Program-made: the position numbers and the translations under genes
Shown: in pieces, positions 23,895-32,887 of the stretch
Position numbering within the stretch: position 1 is the stretch's first letter
How the letters are laid out: each line of letters opens with the position of its first letter
Notes under the pieces: generated by a model
The model's input: the letters and a program-made list of their open reading frames with translations, nothing else
The model's database searches: none
Told to the model about the DNA's origin: nothing
Assembly (NCBI RefSeq): GCF_001559075.2
Contig: NZ_CP014015.2
Span: 4,278,001-4,342,000, forward strand
DNA length: 64,000 nt
Reading direction: 5' to 3'
Source of the DNA: Citrobacter amalonaticus
Lineage (GTDB): Bacteria > Pseudomonadota > Gammaproteobacteria > Enterobacterales > Enterobacteriaceae

Positions 23895-25346
23895 GTGAAA
23901 ACACTTAACCGTCGCGATTTTCCCGGTGCTCACTATCCTGAACGCATCATTCAGTTTGGTGAAGGTAACTTCCTTCGCGCCTTTGTTGACTGGCAGGTTG
24001 ATCTGCTGAATGAACATACCGATCTGAATTCGGGTGTGGTCATTGTTCGACCTATTGAAAGTACATTCCCACCTTCACTCAGTACGCAGGATGGCCTTTA
24101 CACGACAATCATTCGTGGTCTGAATGAACAGGGAGAAGCCGTCAGCGATGCCCGTTTGATTCGTTCGGTGAATCGTGAAATCAGTGTTTACGGTGATTAC
24201 GATGCGTTCCTGAAACTGGCGCACAATCCTGAGATGCGTTTTGTGTTCTCTAACACCACGGAAGCGGGCATCAGTTATCACGCCGGTGATAAATTTGATG
24301 ATGCGCCAGCGGTAAGTTATCCGGCGAAGCTAACGCGTCTTCTGTTTGAACGCTACAGCCACTTCAACGGCGCGCAGGATAAAGGTTGGATCATCATCCC
24401 TTGCGAACTGATTGATTATAATGGTGATGCGCTGCGTGAACTGGTGCTGCGTTATGCGCAGGAGTGGGCACTGCCAGCGGCATTTATCACCTGGCTGGAT
24501 CAGGCAAACATCTTCTGTTCCACGCTGGTGGACCGTATCGTTACGGGCTACCCGCGCGATGAAGCGGCGCAGTTGGAGACCGAACTGGGCTATCACGATG
24601 GTTTCCTTGATACAGCCGAACACTTCTATCTGTTTGTGATCCAGGGACCGAAATCACTGGCAGCAGAACTGCGTCTCGATAAATATCCGCTTAACGTTCT
24701 GATTGTTGACGATATTAAGCCGTACAAAGAGCGCAAAGTCGCTATCCTTAACGGTGCGCACACGGCGTTGGTACCGGTGGCATTCCAGGCCGGACTGGAT
24801 ACGGTCGGCGAGGCGATGAATGACACCGAAATCTGCGCCTTTGTGGAAAAAGCGATTTATGAGGAGATCATCCCGGTTCTCGATCTGCCGCGTGATGAGC
24901 TGGAATCCTTTGCCAGTGCGGTAACCGGACGTTTCCGTAACCCCTACATTAAGCACCAGTTGCTGTCGATTGCGTTGAACGGGATGACCAAGTTCCGCAC
25001 CCGCATTCTTCCGCAGTTGTTGGCAGGGCAGAAGGCGAACGGCCAACTCCCGGCTCGTCTGACCTTCGCATTAGCCGCCCTGATTGCTTTCTATCGCGGT
25101 GAGCGTAATGGGGAAACGTATCCGGTTCAGGACGATGCGCACTGGATCACCCGTTTCCAGCAACTCTGGAGCCAGCATGGCGATCGCCAGATGACGACTC
25201 AACAACTGGTGAGTCACGTTCTGGCGGTGGAGGAACACTGGGAACAAGACCTGACGAAAGTGGCAGGGCTGGTTGAGCAAGTGGCAGCCGATCTCGATGC
25301 GATTCTGTCAAAAGGAATGCGTGAAGCGGTGAAACCGCTGTGCTAA
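23895..25346 (+). CDS. uxaB: UxaB, tagaturonate reductase (altronate oxidoreductase)
   Basis: A 483-residue polyol-type dehydrogenase, the same length as E. coli UxaB. It starts MKTLNRRDFPGAHYPERIIQFGEGNFLRAF, with the nucleotide-binding GEGNFLR loop typical of the mannitol/fructuronate dehydrogenase family. The catalytic region KERKVAILNGAHTALVPVAF supplies the Lys and Asn of this family. It interconverts tagaturonate and altronate with NADH in galacturonate breakdown. An ExuR-like operator lies upstream and a clear terminator downstream. Confidence 0.96.
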   Translation: MKTLNRRDFPGAHYPERIIQFGEGNFLRAFVDWQVDLLNEHTDLNSGVVIVRPIESTFPPSLSTQDGLYTTIIRGLNEQGEAVSDARLIRSVNREISVYGDYDAFLKLAHNPEMRFVFSNTTEAGISYHAGDKFDDAPAVSYPAKLTRLLFERYSHFNGAQDKGWIIIPCELIDYNGDALRELVLRYAQEWALPAAFITWLDQANIFCSTLVDRIVTGYPRDEAAQLETELGYHDGFLDTAEHFYLFVIQGPKSLAAELRLDKYPLNVLIVDDIKPYKERKVAILNGAHTALVPVAFQAGLDTVGEAMNDTEICAFVEKAIYEEIIPVLDLPRDELESFASAVTGRFRNPYIKHQLLSIALNGMTKFRTRILPQLLAGQKANGQLPARLTFALAALIAFYRGERNGETYPVQDDAHWITRFQQLWSQHGDRQMTTQQLVSHVLAVEEHWEQDLTKVAGLVEQVAADLDAILSKGMREAVKPLC

Positions 25347-25353
25347 AACAGTG

Positions 25354-25376
25354 ACCCGGCTAAGGCCGGGTTTCTT
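25354..25376 (+). terminator. Intrinsic terminator of uxaB
   Basis: A perfect 7-base stem ACCCGGC/GCCGGGT with a 4-base loop is followed by TTTCTT, eight bases after the stop codon. Confidence 0.85.
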
Positions 25377-25560
25377 ATACGATCGTTATAGTTACAACAT
25401 ACAATGTGATTAATACTATTTCCCCCAATGCAAGTCCTGTGCATGAAAGGGTCTTTCAGCGAGAAACAGGTGACAATGTCACGTGTAACGTGTAACGTGC
25501 TTGAATGTTTGATCCAGATCACGTTTAATAGCGGGATTCGTCTCTTTCCAGAAAACCGTC

Positions 25561-26475
25561 ATGATCGTTCGTCCCCAACAGCACTGGTTACGCCTGATAT
25601 TCGTCTGGCACGGCTCTGTACTGGCAAAAATCTCTTCCCGCTTGCTGCTCAATTTTCTGCTGTCTATTGCCGTGATCGTCCTGCTGCCGTGGTATACGAT
25701 GCTGGGTATCAAATTTACCCTCGCACCGTTCAGTATTCTCGGTGTGGCAATCGCTATCTTTTTGGGCTTTCGCAATAACGCCTGTTATTCCCGTTATGTC
25801 GAGGCGCGTCAACTCTGGGGACAACTGATGATCGCGTCTCGCTCGTTGCTGCGGGAAGTCAAAACGGTATTACCGGATGACCGCGAGTTAGGGCAGTTTG
25901 TCCGGCTGCAAATCGCCTTCGCTCACTGCCTGCGCATGACGCTACGGCACAAACCACAGGCTGAGCCGCTGGCGAAGTATCTTAGCACGGAAGATCTGCA
26001 ACGTGTGTTTGCCTCTCACTCTCCGGCAAACCGCATTTTACTGATGATGGGGGAATGGCTGGCGATACGTCGTCGCGACGGACAGCTTTCGGATATCCTG
26101 TTTCATAGTTTAAACAATCGCTTAAATGACATGTCCGCCGTTCTTGCCGGTTGCGAAAGAATCGCCAATACGCCGGTGCCGTTTGCCTACACGCTAATCC
26201 TTCATCGCACCGTTTATCTGTTTTGCATCATGCTGCCTTTCGCCCTGGTGGTCGATCTGCATTACATGACGCCTTTTATTTCGGTCCTCATCTCCTACAC
26301 CTTTATCTCTCTGGATGCACTGGCGGAAGAACTGGAAGATCCGTTTGGGACAGAGAACAACGACTTGCCCCTTGATGCTATCTGTAATGCCATCGAAATT
26401 GATCTGCTGGAGATGAATGATGAATCAGCCATTCCAGCTAAACTGATGTCGGATAAGCACTACCAGTTGACATGA
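25561..26475 (+). CDS. yneE: YneE, bestrophin-like chloride channel family protein
   Basis: A 304-residue inner-membrane protein of the bestrophin/UPF0187 family, the same length as E. coli YneE. It has two N-terminal hydrophobic helices (LLLNFLLSIAVIVLLPWY and LGVAIAIFLGFRNNACYSRYVEAR) and two more in the C-terminal half. It ends with the family motif LEDPFGTENNDLPLDAICNAIEIDLLE. Bacterial bestrophins are pentameric channels. The 185-base leader contains a tandem heptamer (ACGTGTA repeated) and a weak CRP-like half palindrome at 25508-25523, neither of them proven. Confidence 0.93.
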   Translation: MIVRPQQHWLRLIFVWHGSVLAKISSRLLLNFLLSIAVIVLLPWYTMLGIKFTLAPFSILGVAIAIFLGFRNNACYSRYVEARQLWGQLMIASRSLLREVKTVLPDDRELGQFVRLQIAFAHCLRMTLRHKPQAEPLAKYLSTEDLQRVFASHSPANRILLMMGEWLAIRRRDGQLSDILFHSLNNRLNDMSAVLAGCERIANTPVPFAYTLILHRTVYLFCIMLPFALVVDLHYMTPFISVLISYTFISLDALAEELEDPFGTENNDLPLDAICNAIEIDLLEMNDESAIPAKLMSDKHYQLT

Positions 26476-26698
26476 AAGAAGAGAACCTTCCAGTTAATGA
26501 ACGACAGACTGTGCGTGTCAATGCGCTAATGCCGGTTTTCAGGATTATCTTATTATCGATGATTGAATTTCAGATAATGACCGCATAATTTCTGTACGAA
26601 CATAAATAACTCTTGATAAGGGATTTAAGGCGTTCTTAAAACATCCGCATGCCATCAGTGCATATCAGGATGTTAAACGATGATCAGGAGGATTATCT

Positions 26699-29488
26699 AT
26701 GAACGCTATTCAATCAGGAATGAACACGATCCCACACGTTGATATAAAGAAGTCGACGCCGTCACTCGTATCAATAAAGTCTCTGTCACCATTGCCGGCT
26801 ATTCAAGGATTGTTACTTGCCACCACTGGTCTTATTGCCCCGACAGGACTGCTGGCGGAAGAGGTACGTTGCGAAAGTGAATCGGCAACATACTGTGTTG
26901 AGAAAAAACTTAAAGCAGCAAATAACGTCATGGCAACCTGGACGCCTACGGCTCCGGACAGTGATGTTCTTATCAATAAAAATGCCCATGTGATTTTATC
27001 TGCTAAAGAGAATAACGAACTGGGTTGGCGTGAGTTTGGTTCCCTGACTGTCGGTGAAGGCACAAAAGGTGAACTCACAATAAGAGGACGCACCATTAAA
27101 TCATCTGAAAGCGCGATTGGTGATGGTGCTGTCGGTATTGTGACGCTAACCGAAGGTGCGCAATGGGACCTCAGTGGCGAGAATTTGTTTGTCGGCAAAA
27201 ATAACGGCGATGGAACATTAACGGTTAAAGAGGGAAGTCAGATCACTAATATCGACGAACTGCGTATTGGCGAGTTTTATGCTGATGCAAAGGGGCTTAC
27301 CACCATAGAAGGTGAGAATTCTTCGATCCGTTCCGGCTGGACTGTTGTGGGCGATCAGGCAGAAGGCCGACTGGATATTTTGAATGGTGGGCAACTCTTT
27401 GTTCGTGAACATATGAATATTGGCTATGTCGGCAAAACGCTCACCACGAATCGCAAAGGAAACGGCGTCGTCAATGTCGAGGGTGAAAATTCACTTTTAG
27501 AGGTCGGTACATCGCTCATTTTGGGGGGCTTTAAAACCACGCCAAATGATGCCAAAGGCGAACTCAATATCAGTAATGGCGGCAAAGTTAAGGCAGGAGA
27601 GAAAATCAGGCTCGGTATTGGGACAGGAAGTACCGCTACAATCAATATCGGTGGTAAACCCGGTGAAACCGCACAAGAAGCAGGATCTATCGAGACGCCG
27701 CTCATTGTACTGAGCGACACAAATCAGAATAACAGTACCGCAACACTGAACTTCAACCACACCAGCGATGATTACTCTCTGAATGCAGCAATAGAAGGCT
27801 ACGGTAATGTCAACCATAGCGGACCCGGCCGGACGCAACTGAGCGGCGATAATCGTTATACCGGAAATACTCACATCAGTCGCGGAACGCTCAGCGCTGG
27901 AAGCGTCACAGGTTTTAGCCCGAATTCTGATTTCACAGTCGGGGACGGTGCCACGCTCGATCTTAACGGTTACAGTCAAACCATTCAGTCACTTCAGCTT
28001 GGTGGGACGCTGAGCTTTGGCGATCCGCTGGTCAACCGCGATGCTCTGGCGCTGTCCAGCAGTGTCCTGACGGTCAGGGGCGATTATGCCAGTGACAATG
28101 GCTTACTTATCCTGAACACCACGCAGGATCAAGTGCAGCAAAAACCGGTGGTTAACCAGCTTAATGTTTCAGGAAACACCACAGGAACAACCCGGGTCGT
28201 GTTGAAGGAATTAGGCAGTGTCGCGGTTGGTGATCTGAACGGTGCGCGAGTTGTCCAGGTGGCTGGAGATTCTACGGGTGAATTTGTTGCCCAAAACCGT
28301 CTGGTTGCCGGGGCGTATGACTACGCGCTATTACGCGGAGTTGAAAGTGAAAATGATGATGGGATCATGGATTCCAACCACTGGTATCTGGTCAATAACT
28401 GGGCGCCCGTCGACGATACCGATCCCATAGATGACCCTGACCCGATTATCGAACCGAAAGAGGGTGATCAGAAGCCCTTGCCTACGCCGTCCCCAGGCAT
28501 CGAGCGCGCATCCGCCGTGGTGATGCGCCCGGAAATGGGAGCGTACCTGGCAAACCGCAGGGCGGCTAACACCCTGTTTGCTACCCGTTTGCACGACAGG
28601 TTAGGTGAAACGCAGTATATCGATCCGATCTCCGGGGAAACGCGTGTCACCAGTCTGTGGCTACGTAATGTCGGTGGGCATACTCGTTTTCATGACCGTT
28701 CAGGGCAGTTAAGCAGTCAAAGTAATCGTTATGTGGTGCAGATTGGCGGCGATCTGGCTCAATGGAGTTCCGGTCAGGAGGATCGCTGGCATCTTGGTGT
28801 CATGACGGGTTATGCCAACAGTCAGAGCAATACCCGGTCATCATTATCCCATTATCGTGCTGACGGCACGGTTTCGGGTTACAGCACAGGCTTGTATGCG
28901 ACCTGGTATGCCGATAACGCCGCGAAGCAGGGGACCTGGATAGACGCATGGGTGCTCTACAACTGGTTTGATAACACGGTGCGCGGACAATCTCTGACGG
29001 AAGAACGCTATCGCTCGAAAGGAATGACCGCGTCTCTGGAGATGGGACATACCGTTAAACTGACTGAACAACCGCGACTGAGTTACTGGTTGCAACCGCA
29101 AGCACAGCTAATCTGGATGGGCGTCTCTGCCGACGATCATCGTGAAGATAACGGCACATGGGTGCGGGATAAAGGGAAGGGTAATCTACAAAGTCGTCTT
29201 GGGGTAAAAGCTTTTATGCAGGGCTACTCTATTCGCGATGAAGGTAAAGATCGACTCTTTCAGCCCTTTGTTGAGTTGAACTGGCTGCATAATACGCGTA
29301 ATGATGCGGTCTCAATGAATGAGATCAGCAGCTCGATCGATGGAGCGAAAAATATTGCAGAACTCAGAACGGGCGTCGAGGCGAAAATAAATTCGCGCCT
29401 GCATCTGTGGGGAAATATTGGTCAGCAGATCGGCAGTGAGGGATTTAGCGATACCCAGGCAGTGCTTGGTTTGAAGCTGCGCTTTTAA
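26699..29488 (+). CDS. Autotransporter adhesin (type Va)
   Basis: A 929-residue protein with an extended signal region and a cleavage site near LLAEE. The beta-helical passenger of about 560 residues is built from repeats such as GTLTVKEGSQITN, GRLDILNGGQLF and an autotransporter-associated NVNHSGPGRTQLSGDNRYTGNTHISRGTL unit. An acidic Pro/Asp linker (DDTDPIDDPDP) follows. The C-terminal ~290-residue beta-barrel ends in LGLKLRF, with an aromatic terminal residue as needed for BAM assembly. AGGAGG precedes the ATG. It probably acts as a surface adhesin or autoaggregation factor, although the ligand cannot be told. It is an insertion relative to the E. coli yneE-tam order. Confidence 0.92.
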   Translation: MNAIQSGMNTIPHVDIKKSTPSLVSIKSLSPLPAIQGLLLATTGLIAPTGLLAEEVRCESESATYCVEKKLKAANNVMATWTPTAPDSDVLINKNAHVILSAKENNELGWREFGSLTVGEGTKGELTIRGRTIKSSESAIGDGAVGIVTLTEGAQWDLSGENLFVGKNNGDGTLTVKEGSQITNIDELRIGEFYADAKGLTTIEGENSSIRSGWTVVGDQAEGRLDILNGGQLFVREHMNIGYVGKTLTTNRKGNGVVNVEGENSLLEVGTSLILGGFKTTPNDAKGELNISNGGKVKAGEKIRLGIGTGSTATINIGGKPGETAQEAGSIETPLIVLSDTNQNNSTATLNFNHTSDDYSLNAAIEGYGNVNHSGPGRTQLSGDNRYTGNTHISRGTLSAGSVTGFSPNSDFTVGDGATLDLNGYSQTIQSLQLGGTLSFGDPLVNRDALALSSSVLTVRGDYASDNGLLILNTTQDQVQQKPVVNQLNVSGNTTGTTRVVLKELGSVAVGDLNGARVVQVAGDSTGEFVAQNRLVAGAYDYALLRGVESENDDGIMDSNHWYLVNNWAPVDDTDPIDDPDPIIEPKEGDQKPLPTPSPGIERASAVVMRPEMGAYLANRRAANTLFATRLHDRLGETQYIDPISGETRVTSLWLRNVGGHTRFHDRSGQLSSQSNRYVVQIGGDLAQWSSGQEDRWHLGVMTGYANSQSNTRSSLSHYRADGTVSGYSTGLYATWYADNAAKQGTWIDAWVLYNWFDNTVRGQSLTEERYRSKGMTASLEMGHTVKLTEQPRLSYWLQPQAQLIWMGVSADDHREDNGTWVRDKGKGNLQSRLGVKAFMQGYSIRDEGKDRLFQPFVELNWLHNTRNDAVSMNEISSSIDGAKNIAELRTGVEAKINSRLHLWGNIGQQIGSEGFSDTQAVLGLKLRF

Positions 29489-29495
29489 AACTTAA

Positions 29496-29523
29496 CCCCG
29501 CGCATTCTGTAGGATGCGCGGGG
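29496..29523 (+). terminator. Perfect hairpin after the autotransporter
   Basis: A 10-base perfect stem CCCCGCGCAT/ATGCGCGGGG with an 8-base loop begins seven bases after the stop codon. No T run follows, so it may act as a 3'-end stabiliser. Confidence 0.6.
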
Positions 29524-29752
29524 ATGTCTCTATCATCAACACTTCCCTGATCTATTAACGAAAAGTGTGAATTAATAGACTGCATCACTCTATTACCTGA
29601 CGAATAACGCAGGAAACCTCCGTTACAAGGTAATTAAAGTGATTTATCGCAGGCTCATTGAGATCAAATAAATCCACTCTATTTGCGTGATAAATGTATT
29701 GGACACTTTTAATCCACCTGATATTCAGGCCAATCAGTATCAAGGGAACGCG

Positions 29753-30235
29753 ATGTTTATTAATCCATCGTCCTCCACCACGAAAAGACGCGTGGAGCAC
29801 CGTTTTCACATGCCCGAGGAAATCCAGCATTTAGGGGAAATGCCGCTGTTCAGAGCCGTTGCCTGGTGGGGATTTCTGCGCAATAAAGAGTTTTCGCGCC
29901 ATGACGTAAGCCAGGCATTTCATATTGACTTGCGCCGGGCCAGCGGGATTCTGCATTATCTCTGTCACCGCCACGACAAACGCGACATCGAATTCAGCGT
30001 TCGCAAGACGGCGGTGCAAGGCGGACATTGTCAGCTATTAGTCAAAATACACTCTCCGGCGACGACCGGAATCGTATCGACACCGCCTGCCAAAGCGACA
30101 CCTGCAACTCGTCAAGCAAAGAAGCGTACCGCAACGGACGATCGTCAGCTTTCACACTGGCTATTATCACGGCCGACAGGGAATAATAAAGCGAAGCTGG
30201 CCGCCTGGAAAGCAGCCTGTCCGCTGAGAGAGTGA
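29753..30235 (+). CDS. CaiF/GrlA-family transcriptional regulator
   Basis: A 160-residue basic protein with a winged-helix-like N-terminal domain (MPLFRAVAWWGFLRNKEFSRHDVSQAFHIDLRRASGILHYLCHRH). This matches the CaiF/GrlA family, which includes the carnitine regulator CaiF and the virulence activator GrlA of attaching-effacing pathogens. The C-terminal third is rich in Lys, Ala and Thr and looks disordered, ending in a helical tail. Start 29753 has AAGGGAA upstream; a longer GTG form at 29687 is less likely. Placed immediately after the autotransporter in the same direction, it may control that gene, which is inference. Confidence 0.75.
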   Translation: MFINPSSSTTKRRVEHRFHMPEEIQHLGEMPLFRAVAWWGFLRNKEFSRHDVSQAFHIDLRRASGILHYLCHRHDKRDIEFSVRKTAVQGGHCQLLVKIHSPATTGIVSTPPAKATPATRQAKKRTATDDRQLSHWLLSRPTGNNKAKLAAWKAACPLRE

Positions 30236-30237
30236 GA

Positions 30238-30996
30238 TCAGGACTGGCGACGCGCAATCAGGAATAAGCGCGGAAATGCCAGTAATATCTGACCATCTTC
30301 CTGAAGTGGGTATTGCTCTTGTAATAGCTGATGATAGCGTTTCAGGAACCGTTGCTGCTCGTGTTCATTGAGATCCTGCAGCCACGGGCGTAACCCTGTC
30401 GCACTGACCCAGTCAATAATCGCCTGATGTGAACGCATCCTGTGATAATAGGTTGTGCGCCAGATATCTACCTCGCATCCCGCTTCGCTCAGAATGTCGT
30501 AATACGCGTGAACGCCGGGCAGGGCGTCGCGACCGCGATTCGGATAGTCCTGTTCGTAAGCAACCTCGCGCATCAGCACATGCGAAGGCTCCAGCCAGTT
30601 ATCCGGCATTTGTACGGCCAGAATACCGTTGTTATTCAGCAGGTTGACCAGGTGTGGAAACAGATCATAGTGATCGGGGATCCATTGCAGCGAGGCATTA
30701 GCGTAAATGACATCGGGCGGTGTGACGGGTTGAAACTGGCGAATATCCGCTTCAACAAAATGACAATTTGGCAAAGCCTTTCGCGCCTCGTCCAGCATTG
30801 CCGGGGAGGTATCCACGCCAGTAATGCTCGCGCCAGGCCAGCGCTGTTGCAGTAACGCGGTACTGTTACCGGGGCCACATCCCAAATCAACCACGGAAGA
30901 GACAGGCTCAAGTTGAATTCTGGCCAGCAGTTCTGCGGCGGGTCTTGAACGCTCTGCACCATATTGCATATACAGCGCCGGATTCCAGTCGGACAT
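30238..30996 (-). CDS. tam: Tam, trans-aconitate 2-methyltransferase
   Basis: A 252-residue class I methyltransferase. The SAM-binding motif I is VVDLGCGPGNSTALLQQRW and motif II/III residues GVDTSPAMLDEARKALP follow. The substrate-side region MPDNWLEPSHVLMREVA and C-terminus matching E. coli Tam identify it. It methylates trans-aconitate, relieving inhibition of aconitase. I chose the start MSDWNPALY, as in E. coli; an ATG directly before it has AGGAG at good spacing and may be the true initiator. It is convergent with the CaiF/GrlA-like gene with only two bases between the two stops. Confidence 0.95.
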   Translation of the reverse strand: MSDWNPALYMQYGAERSRPAAELLARIQLEPVSSVVDLGCGPGNSTALLQQRWPGASITGVDTSPAMLDEARKALPNCHFVEADIRQFQPVTPPDVIYANASLQWIPDHYDLFPHLVNLLNNNGILAVQMPDNWLEPSHVLMREVAYEQDYPNRGRDALPGVHAYYDILSEAGCEVDIWRTTYYHRMRSHQAIIDWVSATGLRPWLQDLNEHEQQRFLKRYHQLLQEQYPLQEDGQILLAFPRLFLIARRQS

Positions 30997-31088
30997 CATC
31001 AATTCTCCTGTCAATGATTTAGCTAAGTGTGCACAAGGTATGAACTATACTAGTTTAGTATTGCCATCGCCCGGGAAGGAAATTCCTT

Positions 31089-31454
31089 ATGAATAAAACC
31101 GATATCAAAGGTGGTATCGACATCGCGATGAAGGTCCCATCACATCAGTATCAGCAGACGATTGATTTTTATCGGAATATTATTCGGTTACCCGAAATTA
31201 TCGATAAGCCGCCGGCAGTGGGATTTGAACTCGGGCCGAACAAACTCTGGATTGATGAAGCTCCGGGACTTAGTCAGGCAGAACTCTGGCTGGAATTATT
31301 CACGCCCAATTTCAGTGGTGCAGAAAAGTACATCGAACAATGTGGTGTAGTCCGTTGTGATGCCGTTGAACCGTTACCCGACGGTTTCAAGGGCGGCTGG
31401 ATCATGAATCCGTGCAACATTGTCCATATGCTAAGAGAGCCGGAGGCCTGGTGA
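31089..31454 (+). CDS. VOC-superfamily (glyoxalase-like) protein
   Basis: A 121-residue protein with the beta-alpha-beta-beta-beta pattern of the vicinal-oxygen-chelate fold: AMKVPSHQYQQTIDFYRNIIRLPEI, then strands FELGPNKLWID, AELWLELFT and a second half ending WIMNPCNIVHMLREP. Members are metal-dependent lyases or dioxygenases or small-molecule binding proteins. Few of the classical metal ligands are obvious, so catalysis is uncertain. GGAAGGAA precedes the ATG. It is divergent from tam and is the last gene with backbone-like composition before the island. Confidence 0.8.
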   Translation: MNKTDIKGGIDIAMKVPSHQYQQTIDFYRNIIRLPEIIDKPPAVGFELGPNKLWIDEAPGLSQAELWLELFTPNFSGAEKYIEQCGVVRCDAVEPLPDGFKGGWIMNPCNIVHMLREPEAW

Positions 31455-31512
31455 GTTGAATATCATTTATCGAAGAGGCTGCAGCGAACTCCGTTTCTGC
31501 CGCAGCTTAGCG

Positions 31513-32310
31513 TCACTGCTGCGACGGAGGCTGTATTTCGGCCTTTCGGGTATTTTCCATCTCTGTTAGAGAATTAAGGTCTATACGTACGCGGGTATAC
31601 TCATTGTCCAGACCGGATTTTTCATAGACAAACTGGGGAGGGTGGTTAGATTTACCTGGCGCATTTCTATAGATGCCCACCAGAGCACAATTTTCAGTCA
31701 GAATGACATTTTGCGATAAAATCGTCGGGATAAGATAAATTTCAAGCATGCTACTTTCAGGCAGCTTTACCGCAAATGACCTGATTTCAGATATGGATTC
31801 ATTGATTTTGGATTTATAGTAATCCCGCGCTTTTCCATTTTTTTTGCACAAAAATGACTGAGCATCAGATTCAGGATCGATAAGGAAAATTATCGTCTTT
31901 TTGTTTGATTTTGTGAGCCTTTTTGCAAAATCGCCAGCGTTAACAGATAGAAAATTCCTGCCGTCATTCATAGCAATATGCAACTCTTCGGCACCCAATA
32001 TATCAATTCCTAAGATATCCAGATCGTTCCGGTACTCAATTTTTTTTATCCCTATCTTATCCAGCGATATCAGGTTAGGGAACTTGTTATTAATTAATTC
32101 TTTGATTTCATAGTTGGTTTTACTGGTGATGACTTTGTTGATATAAAAGGTGATAGTCAAGCCAATGAAAATGGTTGTCCCTAAGGGGATCGTTATTTTT
32201 TGTACAACATCAGGTAAATCCATTAAAACTGGAATGATGGTGAATACGATGTAAAGAATGACTCCCCATAATGCCAGAAACTTTTTGAATATATTTACAA
32301 TTGAGTCCAT
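31513..32310 (-). CDS. Membrane protein of unknown function (two N-terminal TM helices)
   Basis: A 265-residue protein with two predicted transmembrane segments near residues 10-30 and 40-58, followed by a ~200-residue cytoplasmic domain. The latter contains the alternating strands GIDILGAEELHIAMNDGRNFLSVNAGDF and TIIFLIDPESDAQSFL, which look like an alpha/beta fold. I do not recognise a family. The base composition is more AT-rich than the backbone to its left, so I place it in the island. The two-TM-plus-soluble layout resembles membrane-bound effectors or sensors of defence islands, but nothing in the sequence proves that. Confidence 0.7.
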   Translation of the reverse strand: MDSIVNIFKKFLALWGVILYIVFTIIPVLMDLPDVVQKITIPLGTTIFIGLTITFYINKVITSKTNYEIKELINNKFPNLISLDKIGIKKIEYRNDLDILGIDILGAEELHIAMNDGRNFLSVNAGDFAKRLTKSNKKTIIFLIDPESDAQSFLCKKNGKARDYYKSKINESISEIRSFAVKLPESSMLEIYLIPTILSQNVILTENCALVGIYRNAPGKSNHPPQFVYEKSGLDNEYTRVRIDLNSLTEMENTRKAEIQPPSQQ

Positions 32311-32887
32311 TTTAAATTTATAACCTTATGCAATCCATCTTACCGTTTAACAACCGAGTAATCATATCACTGAGGTCATCGCGTTTTACCGACACTGTCC
32401 GCAGAATGTAAATCTCATCATGTGGAGCCGTGAGGCTTATGCGAAATGTAGTGGCGGTATGAATTCAAAATGGATCTGAATCATCGACGATGCAGGTTGC
32501 AGAGTTAGAATTCATCTGCGCGATTTTCACATACGCAAAGCTCAAGGCTGAGATGTGTCAGGATACATCAAACGAACGTAACGGCAGAGCGTATTTGACG
32601 GGATGCTGAATGGCAAAACCTAATGCGACAGAAGGTTTGTCGGCATCAGAGGAACTGGCGAACGCTTGCAATCAGCAAGACAAATGACGGCCGAAGAACA
32701 TCGGATTCTTCCTTACTCTATTTAAGTGCGCATAATGTATATTATGTTAAATCATGTTGATTGCTAACTTACTTCATGAACCAAGATGGTTCGCATAAAA
32801 TCATAGGGTTAAGTCTCCCCTTAATCTTTCGTTTGCTGGCATTATGTTTAAGAGCTATTTTCTTCATATCCACGAACTTCTCTGAGG
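32311..32887. other. Gene-poor left edge of the island
   Basis: No convincing gene is seen. Two short plus-strand frames look like relics: one from about 32490 reading MQVAELEFICAIF, and one starting MAKPNATEGLSASEEL near 32610. A CATAAT-N4-ATTATG inverted repeat (32731-32746) lies before the gmtY reading frame and may be part of the module's promoter or an end sequence. The left end of the island is probably in or near this stretch. Confidence 0.4.

Noticed and set aside
25481..25499. Tandem ACGTGTA heptamer in the yneE leader
   Set aside because: Only about two and a half copies; too short to call a regulatory repeat or phase-variable tract.
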